DNA of 64,000 nt, from NCBI GenBank assembly GCA_023846275.1, contig CM043865.1, forward strand, positions 5,010,068 to 5,074,067. Direction: 5' to 3'. This stretch comes from Vanilla planifolia (lineage: Eukaryota; Streptophyta; Magnoliopsida; Asparagales; Orchidaceae). A program made the position numbers and the translations under genes. Below the pieces are notes generated by a model. It was not told where the DNA came from and searched no databases. It saw only the letters and a list, made by a program, of their open reading frames with translations. Below are positions 32,240 to 44,900 of this stretch, piece after piece (the stretch's first letter is position 1; each line of letters starts with the position of its first letter).

Positions 32240-35200
32240 TTCTTTTTTTAATCTTTTTTTTTATTTTTTAAGTTGGTTTAAGGCAATGCCTTCTCATGAC
32301 AAATTGGGCTTATCTTTTCAAAATATGTCATAATGAGTGAGATAGTCTTGATGATGACTCATTTGACTTATTTTTAGAATACATCTTTAAAAGTTAGTAA
32401 TCAATATTTTGGACTTTTAATTATCATTTCAATTTTAAAATTATGTTATTGTCCTTTACAAATTTTATTCTTATCTCGTTTTTGTTTCTTTTTCTTTTAT
32501 AATTACATTAATAATAACCATTGTTTTTTTTATTTTATTCAACATTGTCATCATTTTGAATATCGTTATAGTATGTTGTACACAAATTATTACATTGTGT
32601 GAGCAAAACAATTTTAAGACAAAAACTTATCATTTGCCTTATAGTTGTTATATTATTTTAGTTGAATGTACAATTGATTAAGTGGTTATAATATTAATGA
32701 TGATAGCTAAAAATAAAATGCATAGGCTTTTATCATAAAAACCTTATACATCAACGAAAAAATAAAAAAAGAAAAAAATAACTCATTATTTAGTTATAAG
32801 GCAATCTTATAAGTTTTTCTTTGTATATTTTTCTTGTGCCCTTTTTTACACCAAAAAAATATCTCTTTGTAATTATTGAGAAGTGACTTTATGTGGTGCA
32901 CCCATTACCCATCTTTTTTAAAGTCAATGCTACATCATTTAATTCTTTTTATTTTTTTAATTTGGAAAGCTATGTATATTTTTCTTTTCTTTAACAAAAA
33001 ATATGATAATTTTCTTGTATTTTAATAAAAACCAAACCATGACAAAAGTCATTTTTTTAAAACACTTTTTGTATCCTTAATATTTAAAAGATATTTAAAC
33101 ATAGCAAAAACAAATCTAAAATCTTTATTATAAAATCCTTTTTAAAATAACTTTTGAATTTAAAATACCATCACAAACTTAAAAACCTAGCTAATATTGG
33201 AAAAGAAGCAACAATTAAGCCTTTTCTTTGAAAGATCAAATCTTTCAAATAATATGGTTCTCTCATTACTTAAAATAAAGTAAGATTTAAACAAACTCAA
33301 TTGAATAAAGCTCTAGTACATATTTGTCCACCAAATAAAAGTAAAATATCGATACAATAATTACACAACTAATAAGAAATAAGATATTATTTATATCTAG
33401 TAAACATGATGCTATCTCTCATTCTCATTGGTAATCTCATGAGAAGCCTTATTTTGACATAATATAGTTATACATAACATATATACAAATTAATCACCAA
33501 TGATATTGTTTTGAAATACGTCATGTGATAAATTAAACATGGGCAACATGTTGTTACAATAAAAAATAATAAACATCATCGAATTAATAATTTTAAACCA
33601 TCTTTTATAGGCTTTACATCTTTAAAAAACATCATACATCAAACATATGCACATACATACAATCTTTTCTACTTTACTTCCGAATGTAATGGTCACATTG
33701 AATCATATATTATAATTGCACAAATTCCTTCTTCTCCTCTCGAGTGCTACGGCTATTATAACAGCCATAATTTGTTCTCTTAGTTTCTGTTTGCTTCTTA
33801 CTCAAATCCACATAGATTCTTTTCTAACTCTTAAAACACCAGTTTCTTCTCTTCTCTTCTCTCCGATGCTCTTAGTAGAAGTTAACATGCACAAATTTAT
33901 TTCCAAAAAGCACCTAATTTTTCTCTTCTCTTCCCCCTAATGCTCTCAATAGAAGTTATATTACTTAATTATTTTCCAAAATTTTTTTAAGCTTGACCTT
34001 TCTTTCTATTTGGTTGGTCTCATCTTCTTTTAACAATTATATATTTTTATATGAATGCCTTTTAATCTCTTTTCCGTTGCAAATCTAATGATTCACTATC
34101 GATTAAACCCTTTTCCACATCAGTTTCCTCAATCGTTCACCATTTTAAGTTTTTAAAACTTTTTTAATACATCATTATATTGTATGATCCTTTGATTTAT
34201 ATTGAATGATCTATAATATTTTTTTTGTAATTAATCATACTAATTTTACTTATATGATTTCTTTAATTGCACTCATATGATCAATTTTAGTTTATTTAGT
34301 TTATGTATTCACATTACATTATATTCTACAATATACATTATTATATTGTAAGATCTATACATTTTCTTACCTAAAAATATCATATTTATACGATATTATC
34401 AATCTTACTGTATGATCTATTTTTGGTTTATGTATTTGTTGCTCATTAAATATTATTGTATGACATCCATAATTATATTGTGTAATATTATCAACTAAGT
34501 ATATTTCTTACTTACCACTCAATTATATTGCACAATTTATTATACCATATTGCATGACCATTTTCACAATAATTAGAACGTTCTTAGAAATTTTTTAAAA
34601 AAATCTTTGAAGTTGTAAAAGATATAAATAATCCAAAAATATTGTTATTTTTAGAAACTATAGATTTTTCCCTTCTAGAATCTTCAATCAATCTTGATAT
34701 TATTATTTTTGTAATTTAAGCATCTGATGAATTCAAATTTCTTAAATATTTATTATATTATTTGCCTCTTATTTTAGGATATGATATTTTAATATCCCAA
34801 ATAGACGATGGTTCACATTATAAAATAATAAAATAAACAATTGCTTATGTGTTGAGAATGACTCAAAATTTTTAATTACATTAATCTATTGATAGAAACA
34901 AAACTTCAAATTTCATTACTTTAAAATTTGAAGAGTCAAAGGGGCTAGTTCATAACTATCCATAATCATCATTTAATAATTATTAATTATTTAAAATATA
35001 AACATAATCAATGAACATTTAGTTTTATTGGTTGATATCATAGACTATTATATCATGAAAGATATTTATTTGTTATTATTTTTTTCGTCTGTAATCTTTT
35101 CTTTTATGTTTAACCTCTTTTAAGAAGATAGTTAATTTAAGTTTTAATCCCATTTTGAGAAGACAATTTTTTTCTTGCAAAATAATTCTCATACAAATCA

Positions 35201-35480
35201 TGTCTACTATGTATTATTTTTGGTATTACTAACTTAATTTTTAGATTTTTTTTATTGACAAAAGTTAATATTAAAAATTTATCATTTTATAAATTGTTAA
35301 TAAAGTTAATTAAAATAAAATTTTATTTGAAATTTTTAAAAAAGACCATATTTGAAACTCAATATTTATCAATCTATTAATTATCAATAAAATTAATAAA
35401 AAAATATGAAAATTAAAAAAAAAAAAACATGGTTAAGAAGTGAGGAATTTCTATGTACAATGAATAAAAATTTACCATTA
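32240..35480. other. AT-rich intergenic DNA
   Basis: No supported gene. It holds a loose two-copy 74-bp repeat (about 33837-33910 and 33911-33984, each with an ATGCTC..AGTAGAAGTTA-like core) and many scattered TATTGTATGATC-like words between 34160 and 34560. Nothing else is recognised. Confidence 0.6.
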
Positions 35481-35913
35481 TTCAGTCTAGTTCTGTCTTT
35501 CTTCAGACGCCTCTATCGCTCTCTCTGTAAGCTGCGTCCAAATCAATACAAGTACGCCCCGTAGCATCTCCAATCCGCCGCTCTTTTCCTCCGCCGTCCA
35601 ATCCGTTTCGGCAGTCGATAAAAATCCTCCGCTTCCCGTCGAGCTCTCTTCCTTTAGGCGAAGGATCGAAGCGTCGAACCTCCAAATCTATAAACCCCTC
35701 TTTTTCTCAGCTCTAGGAAACCCTAGTCCACATACCGCAGAGAACAATCAGACGATGGAGGAACCGCCCAAGCTGATTCTACCGAACCGATCTTGGGGTT
35801 TTGTGTAGGAAATGGGCATTTAAAGGAAGGGTCGGAGATAGGTAGTTGAAGGCATTGTTATCCTTTTCTGGTTGCTGGGGCTGGGGATCTGATCGGTGCC
35901 ACTCGATCTGAAG
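35481..35913 (+). promoter_or_regulatory. 5' UTR and proximal promoter of the CNOT10-like gene
   Basis: Base composition jumps from AT-rich to mixed/GC-rich at about 35490, with CT-rich words (CTCTATCGCTCTCTCTG) typical of plant transcription starts. An upstream ATG near 35755 opens a short frame that ends before the main start. No clear TATA box. Confidence 0.45.
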
Positions 35914-38900
35914 ATGGAAACGCGGGATGCCTTGTTGCCAGGTGCGGAAAGGGATGGGTCCTCGGAGGAGGACGTGCTGACCACCGGTTTGGCCAAGGAA
36001 GCAGAGTTATTGTTCCAGAGCGGAAGGTTTGCGGAGTGCGTGGAGGTCTTGAATAAGCTTTTGAGTAAGAGGGATGGCGATCCAAAGGTGAGCTTTCTTT
36101 GATGTTTTGTTCTTATGATACATTACTGACTACCTTGTTTTTCCTTTCGACTGAGGATTTAGCTTTTATACTCTTGCACTCGTTTGAACTTGGCATGGTA
36201 GATTCAATGCGAGTATTTGATTTCATATACCTCTAGAATATAATAATTGTCCTTCATCAGTGAAAAATGATGGCTTTCTTGTATGAAACTGAGGATAGGC
36301 GCCTTTTACGAATATTTAGCTTATTTTTATGTTTAGTTTTTCGGGATATGGATAGGCGATATGGTTGCATAGGGCTTGCATGTGGATTGAAGTTATGTTT
36401 TTATCAAAATGTTTCCTGGAAAACACGAGTTTGTGATCTTAGTTTTTATGCAGAAGTTGCTCTGGAAAACATGTTGCTGCATATCAGCACAGTCAATAGC
36501 AACTCACTAATTTAAAAGCTTGTCCACCTCTTGCTTGCGAACCATTGTAGTGTGCACAGTTAAGTATATGTATTTTTATTTGTTCAGCTTAGTGGAGTGA
36601 GCTTAAACAAATCCAGCATGCATTAAGAATTTGTATTTCTGTTGTCTGGTTTGTCGTCAATTTTATTCTTAAAATTAGTCAAAAACTGAATTTCAAGCTT
36701 TCATTATGGATTTTGGCCTTTTTAAATTTAGATGGCAACCAAAACATTATGGAATGGATTATTTAATATTATCTGTTGTATGAAATATGGATTAATTCAA
36801 GCTTCTCATATAGCATAACATGCACATTTCATATGCTTGCTTGAACATATATACGAATGATAATAGACAATGCTTTGGCAAATGGGAAGGTTTATACATG
36901 GTAAAAGCAAAAGTCTGATCCAATTTACCCCCCACAGCAAGGACGGGGATGTTCTACCTTGCACATGGAGTGGGGATGACCTCAAGAGATATTATCTTGA
37001 ATTATATCCTGCCTTAGAAAACTGGTAGGGATGTACCTTATAATTCTCCATTCACTGAAATATTTGCATGAATAAAATGTCTACATGGTCTAATCAATTA
37101 TAATAGTTTCCCAACTTTTTTATTTGCAAGAGGGTTAATATGTGCCACTTGTAGCACCTCCATGACAAGGTGCAAACAAAAATTCTTTCATGTGCAACTG
37201 AATTTGGATCAGCCACACTGAATTGACCAAAGAGAGTTTTTTTTTCTTCAATATTAGCTTTTTTTGAACTGTTTCAGGTTCGATATCATTCTATTTGGAA
37301 CCAGTCATTTTGAATGGTATTATTAAGCAACTCAACTGATTCTATTAAATAAATAGTCTGAAGATTTACTTTCTCTTGTGACCCCACTCGTTGTTGTCAA
37401 TTATACTTAGGGATTCAGGGATTCTTGTTACATGTATTGCATCATCCATATAATCATGTATTGTATCATCTTTCTTTATTATTATTATCTTTCTTCATTG
37501 TTTCATCATTATATAATCTAACATTCATTGAGATGTAATATGAATTTAAATACGTGGTATTTGTTATCCTATCTCAATGGTTTATGAATCATGTGAATCT
37601 TCTCATCTTGATGCTGTCTTATGTGTTTGAATTGTAACACACTAAATGATTTGCTGTCCACTTTAACCACAGAAAATTTTTAATTATCTATTTTGGTGTT
37701 CTGTTATCTTCTATTTCTATGGTTATCATGAAAAAAATGAGATTTTCTAGTTACACTTTGTTTTTTTGTCCTTTTATATCTGCTGAAACACTATAAGACA
37801 GTATATATTTATCTTATAAATAAAATTACTAGATATGATAATCAGTGAAAAAAGAAATTTTGACAAAATTCACAACAATGCTTTAATTTTAGAATTATAA
37901 AGATTATGTGGGTAGACATGCTTTACGATCTAGGATGTTGGATTCAATATAGTTTTGGTATGCATTTATGTGCTTACAGAATGAAGGTCTTCATGTATTA
38001 TTGTTTCATGATATTCAATGGCATGCTCTTTTATCAAATCAAACTTAAAAGTCAGCTTGAAATTTGAAAGTTTCCTTTATATGTGAATCCTCATTTATGT
38101 TGTAGATCTTTTTCTAACTTTTATCTTACTATGTTTTACAACCCCTCCAACTTTCTATTATATCTGGGATGTTAGATTGTTCTCCCTTTGTCAAGCTTAA
38201 TTTTTGGTGATGCTTTGTGTTGCACGATATAAATTATGTGCTTATCTGCTCAAACATCCAGAGCAGCTTCGCAAATGCATTCTTTATGGCCATAAATCCT
38301 TGGATAGTTCCAATATATGTTGAAGAATTAACTTGAATATATCTTTGCTGTTTTCTTGTCCATAGTTTATATATAATTAAATTCTTAGTATTCCACTGTC
38401 AATGGCATATTTATTTTTCATGATTTCTTTTCTATTTATGCTGATAACATGTTTTTGTAGGTCCTTCATAATATTGCTGTCGCTGAATACTACCATCATG
38501 CCTGTTCTGATCCAAAAAAATTGCTGGATGTATTTAGTAAAGTGAAGGTAAGCCCACACTTTAGTTTGCTAGACCTTTTAACATCTTTTCGTACAGCTTT
38601 GTTTCCAGCTTTCTTTAATAAGAAGCTTGTGTGTCATCAGTTCTATTTTATGTTATACTAATTCAATGTTTATGGGTATATGATTCTGTTAGGTTTTAAA
38701 CATTGCAACACCTCATGGAATTACAAATTAAGTCTTCTTGTCAGAATTTTTTTAATTTTTAAAAAACTATGTTGAGGTTTATGCCTTGGATGTTTTTTGT
38801 TTATGATTGCCATAGATAGGTGAAATCCCTTTTTCTCTCTTTTAACTGGAGAAAATCAGGAATTTGAAAATTTTCAGGATTGGCAAGTTGCTTGGGATAT

Positions 38901-41900
38901 CTGTTTTAGAACAACAATCTTCTTGGTATAAAAATTGACGCATTCTTTGGGATAATGTTCATTAATTTAAGAAACTTTGGTGTTTGACCAATCCAGTAGG
39001 CATGTGGATCCAGGACTTGCCCGTGACGTATTTATAACAGTATCCTAGTTAAGTCTTGGATAGGACTTTGTTCATTTTCCTCTTCTACAAAACCAGAGTA
39101 GAACTTCCAATTGTCTATTAAAGAATTATTTTTTTCAGGTCTTTGTTGCATCTTGTTTTGGATTTGGTTGATCTAGTTAAACTTTCATTGAGTTATGTTT
39201 GGTTCTGCATGTATAGGATCAATATTCTACTTGAGAATTGATAGAATCAAATATTCTTTTTTTGTTCATTAGGTACAAATTTAAAGGGAAATCATGCAAA
39301 TCACTCATAAATACCATGAGTGGATGGATAAACTATGCCAAAAACTGGTTGACATATTTTAAGATTTCTTTAATGTACTAACATATTTGAATGCTTGCGT
39401 ATAACAAAATAATGTGATAAAATTAGTTGAAAAACATAAATAATTTTTGATAAATTTTTTTTAATTTGATTCTTGGTATTAGATTTAGATATGTGCCCTT
39501 TATTATCTAGAATCAACCATTACATTTAGTGCTAGTTAGCTTGAGAACTATTATTGGATTGAAGCCCTTTGAAATTGAACCAAATTCTTTGGGTAGAGTG
39601 GATACTGATTATGTTGGTAGAAAAATGGAGTTGGAGATCCATTAGAAAGTAAAGGCTTAAGAAATTTAGAGTTTGGCATCCTTTTCTTTCAATGGATAGA
39701 GTGCAGATTCCTTCATACACATAAGAAGATTCAAAGACATGGTAGATGATGACTTCCTTGAAACAAAAAATCCGAAGTAAGATGATCTTAGAGAATAAAA
39801 ATCCATGAAAAAACTCTGTAGGTATTGAATCCTTTTTGCACTGCTTGGGTCACTTCCATTTCTAGCAACTAAAAGCAGAGAAGGAGCCTTGTAATGGGAG
39901 AGAGATGTGAACATTTTGTTGATGAAGATTATGCTAATAGAGATTTCATTAACAAAAGATTCCACTGATAAAATTTCTGCCATAATGAATAGTGGGAGTT
40001 TGGCAATGCATTCAATTTCTTGAGTGAGGAGATAACCTTTGCTTTGTCATAGCAGATAATCCCACCTCCTGAAATCTCTTTGATAAGTGTTACAAATTCT
40101 TGAATTCCCATTACTATGAGAGTCAAGTAATTTGGTGGTTGTCAATCTTCTTGGATCAACATATGAACAAGTGGAGGTCCAAAGGATTTGAGAGGTAAGA
40201 TATAAGACTATTGTGTCTATATCAAATTGATCAAACATTTAAGTGTGGACAATAAGAGTTTTTGGTGGCTTTTGTTTTTGGACACGTGTGTTGTTGTGTT
40301 TGCTTAGCTCCAATTTTTTGTTGAGAGTACAATGGTGATGCCCTAATGGAACATTGTCAATTTCATGAAATGTTTCTTATTGATTGTATTGCTCTTGAAC
40401 TAGGATCCTCTACTTGTTTGGGGATGTGCAACTATTTTATTGTTTGTAGGGACCCCCTCGCTTGGTTGTATTGCCTTATCATGGTTCTCTTCTTTGGTTT
40501 AATCCTTGCTTAGTGTGCATGCGTGGTGTTTAGTTTCTATAATGGTTGCTTATATATAAGCTTCTACCGACTTTTAAGAATATTTAGTTAAAATTGACCC
40601 AAAGTTGAGCCTCCTTTGTCATATGTATCATGATAAGGCAAAGCATATGGATTAGTTAGGTTTGCTAGTCATTTTGAATGGATGGACAAAAGCCATATGA
40701 TACATATTAGGTGATGTTAAGAGAGAGGAGTGATCTTTCCTTGGCACTTTTGAGACTATGTTTCCACGATATAATCCTTTATATCAATACATGATGGCTG
40801 GTGGATACAATCCTTTTTAATGTTGATATGAGATCCTTAGATCTCATGGGGAGGTGGGCATGCCTTCATGATTTGGTGTCTTTAGTATGTCCATGTTCTT
40901 TGACTTGTTTATTAAATGGTTTTGATCACCTTGATAGTCATGCAAATTCTTTTGGTTTTGGTACTCTATCTCTCTACTACTTTTAGGACTATACTGATTC
41001 CCCATTCCCACCACCCACTCACTCACTCGTACAAACCAACCTACAAATTTAGCAATTAAGAAATATTATGGGAATGAGAATGCCTTCCTTAAAACTGAGT
41101 ATGAAGGCTAGTGTTTTGTTCTTTAACTAGTTTTTTGTGTCTTGCTCCTTTTGTTTCCTTCTTTATCTCCTCCTTGAATGCCCTCTTGATGTTGCTTTGT
41201 GATCTCATTCAAATTCTTTTCTTAGGACTCCCAGACTTGTCTGTAGTTGGAGTATAGAAGTGCCCGGTGATAGCTATAATTGAGGGTTTGCTCGAGTGAG
41301 CTAAGCAAAGAGTGCTTGGTCGAAAAGTGTGAGAGTTCAATAGAGATGAATGCAGTGGCGTAGAGCTCTTGGAGTAAACAGAGATGCCTTTCGGTGTCAT
41401 TTATGTTGAAAGTGTGACCTCCCTTTTGTATTTTAACAGATGTTTTTGTGAGAACTTTCATTCACTCTTGTGCAGGGCTTTTAACAACTTTATTGCTCCT
41501 TAAGAACTATTTTAAATTTATCCTAAATCTGGGGGCCAAATTTGGATTGTGCTTCTAGGCTCGTTAGAATAGTACTAAAGTTGAGCTACACTCATTGTTG
41601 ATTGGACAGTGCGACATTTGGGCTTCTAGTTTTCCCTTGGGTTTCCTTGGCTTGTTTGACATATGTACTAGCTGATGAACTTGTATCAACGATTCTAATA
41701 TTTGATACTTAAAGCAATTGTGAATTCTAAACTTCAAGATTTTTTTGGGGTCAATTTTGTTTATGTTTTTGTTTTGTGTTTGCAAAATAAAAAATTGGTA
41801 GTGGAGGAAATGTTTTTTTTTTCAAAACAAATAACCATTTTAAAAAAGAAAGTAATAAGTTTTATTGAGCTACTTTTATAGATATGAGAAAAAAACAACA

Positions 41901-44900
41901 CGCATTCTATAAAACAAACTGTTGGTGAAAAAAACAGAACAATCCAAAAAAGAGCAAAACAAAGATGAAATAAACATTTTAAAACAAAGTCTACTTCGAT
42001 GTAGATTTTTTATAGGATTAAGATTTATTTTTTTCATTATTGTATTACAAATCTAGATGGAATAATTGGAATTTATTTTACTAAAAAAATATTACCAAGG
42101 GAAAAGGATATATCTTATTGTTTATATATGCATCTATGCATGCTACCAATTGTATATGGATGCATTAATTGTGTTTTGCAACAATTGTTTATTGAAAGGC
42201 ATTCAAATTAGTACAAATCAAGATTGGTTTTGTTTAAAATTCCTACAAGCATGTAACTCTTTCAAAATGTAGTTTATTGTCCTTTTACAATCTTCTATAT
42301 TTTTTAATTTTTAAGCATATTAGGACACATGAAATATGAAGATTAATGATATATATTTTTTGGATAAAAAAATCATGTTTTATAAAATTTGCAGATAAAT
42401 ATTTAAGTATGAAGAGGGATAAACAGAAGCAAATTGTTATATTTGAAAAAGTGAAACTTTTTTATTGCTAAATATAGTCCTTTTGCTTATATTCTACAAT
42501 GAATAAGGCATCATTAGAGGTTTGAACAATAAGGGTTTGTTTGATGCGGGTATTGTGGTTTAAAAAGGAGTTTGTAAAGATCTTTTTCAAATGGGTTGTT
42601 AAGAGAAGTTTTGTTTGTTAGAAAAAAGAATTAGATAGTTTTTTATTGTTCTTTATGTGTGCAAAGACCAAATTACCATTAACCCTCTTGAAAGATATGA
42701 AAAATAAAAGTACAAAGTAATCTTTTTAAAGTATCGAGATAAAATGAAAGAGGTGGTGCGCTTCCACCGGTACCTGTCTTTGGCATTTTTTGTCTGAGCC
42801 AAAACAGCTGGGCTGTAGACCACAATAGGCAGATCACCAACCATTTGCTCAATACAAGAAAGTAAAGTTTTGCTATTCTATGCATGACTTATGCAAGATT
42901 AACTTTTGGATATTATTCCTTTTTTTGGGTAAAACAGGGATTGATCTTCTCAGCATCTTGCCAGCTTATTTTCCCAAGTTTTCTGAAAAGTCATGTGTTA
43001 TAATTTAAGAATGTATAGAGAAAACTTAGCTGACAAAAAACATTAAAAAAGAAAAAAGAAATTCGTATCATTCATTACAACAATAATGGGTAGTAAAAAG
43101 AGATTTCCAAGTTTTGTTATGGCAATGAGTTGAAATAATTGGCCAAATACTTATTCTTTAATACTTCTCAAGGTATTATTCCAACTAAACTTGCAATAGA
43201 ATTTTTTTGTGCTGAAAAAGAATATATATGGGGAGGGTATGTAGTTGTTTTTGTTTTTGTTCTTTTTTTTAAAAAAAATTTTGGGAAGAGATGATCAGGG
43301 GTAAAGCAATTAAAATTGCGATGATTAAAGAACGAAGTGAGGTTTTGGGATGAATGGGTGTATCAGTTTGGCTAGATTTTGGAGAGAATAATTTTGATAT
43401 AGTGGAGATAAATCTTAGCAATAAATGAGCTCGTTGCTTTTAAAATTGAGCAAGCTAAATTAGGAATAGATTTTTTTTGAAAGAAAATCAAGCCAATTTA
43501 TTTCTTTTGAGTAGAAACATAAAATTAGAGAGTTGCTTTGTGTTCAGCCAGTTGAGGGATATTATAATGGTATAGTGAATGAAATATGGCGAGAGGATAG
43601 AGGTTATCAGGCAAAGGTTGGGCAGAGGGATTATGCTATAGGAATAGTGTTAGTTAATGGGTCACACTGTTTCATTCCTTTCTATTAACTTAGAAGGGCA
43701 AACAAATGTGAGTGATGTCCCATTAGGACTCTCTAAAACACTGTTTCATTCCTTTCTATTAACTTAGAAGGACAAACAAATGTGAGTGATGTCCTATTCG
43801 GACTCTCTAAATCGGCTTGCCTCATGTATGTACAATAGTTGGCAATTATATTGTTTTGCAGTCTTGCATGTGAATGTCCATTTATTTAGGTATGGCTCCA
43901 TGCAAGGTTTGTTTTTAAATTATTCTTGTTCATTCATATATATGTACCTTGATGCATTGTTTGATTGCATATACTCATGGACAGATGTATGAGTTGTAGC
44001 ATATTTATTGAAAAATCTGTGAATTTATTAATGTAATCAGAAATGTGTGCATTTGCATACTTATTTATGTAGGTTTATGAATATGTTTTATGTTTGCACG
44101 TGAATTTGCCCTTGCCCATTCATGTTTGGTTTGATAACTAGTTGTAAGTGGATAAGAAGAAAACATAACCAATTTGGTGGGTGAGAATAATAAAGAAGAA
44201 AAAAGAATGATAAAGGGAAGGAGAAGGGCAAGAAGAATAAAAAAGTAAGAGATGAGATTTGTAAGAGTGTTAGTTTGCAAATCATGTATGAATGATGTTG
44301 AGATGATTTGTGATGTAAAATGAAATTACTAAAACCTACTTTTGGTTCATAGACAATAAGAAAAATGTTTAGGTTCAAATAATATATCTACACAATGGCC
44401 TATCCAAGATGCTATAGAATTAGATTTAAAAAAATCTAAGGATCACCACGTAAGTAAAACTCTTCAAAAGCTATGAACTTCGATAAATTCTTTAATATGA
44501 GGGGTCTCTATTTACAAAGACAAGTGGTTTACCTACCACACTTAATGTCACTCAAGTTGGTTGTGAAATGACAAGATAAATGCAAGTGAAATTTTAGATT
44601 GTAAATAAAGTAAATCACACATTCACTTGCACAGGCGAAAGAAGAGGACGCGACGAGTAAGCCCCTCCCTTAAGACAAAATAAAGAGTAGTAGAATTAAG
44701 TACCTTTCTGGTCATTTGGTGCTCTTGTGGTTGCTAGATGATGGGTCATAGTTTCCTTTTTTGAGAATCTCGCTTGCTTTCCCAAAATACTTGTGGATGA
44801 TTGCTCACAACACTTCTATTAAGCAAGCTCAGTGGTAATATTTTGTTACTTAATTCAAAATTTCATGCCTTATAACATGATGATATATCCTTATTTATAG

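Noticed and set aside
35896-35913. Six-residue upstream extension of the CNOT10-like protein
   Set aside because: It depends on a GTG start; the ATG at 35914 is the plausible initiation codon.
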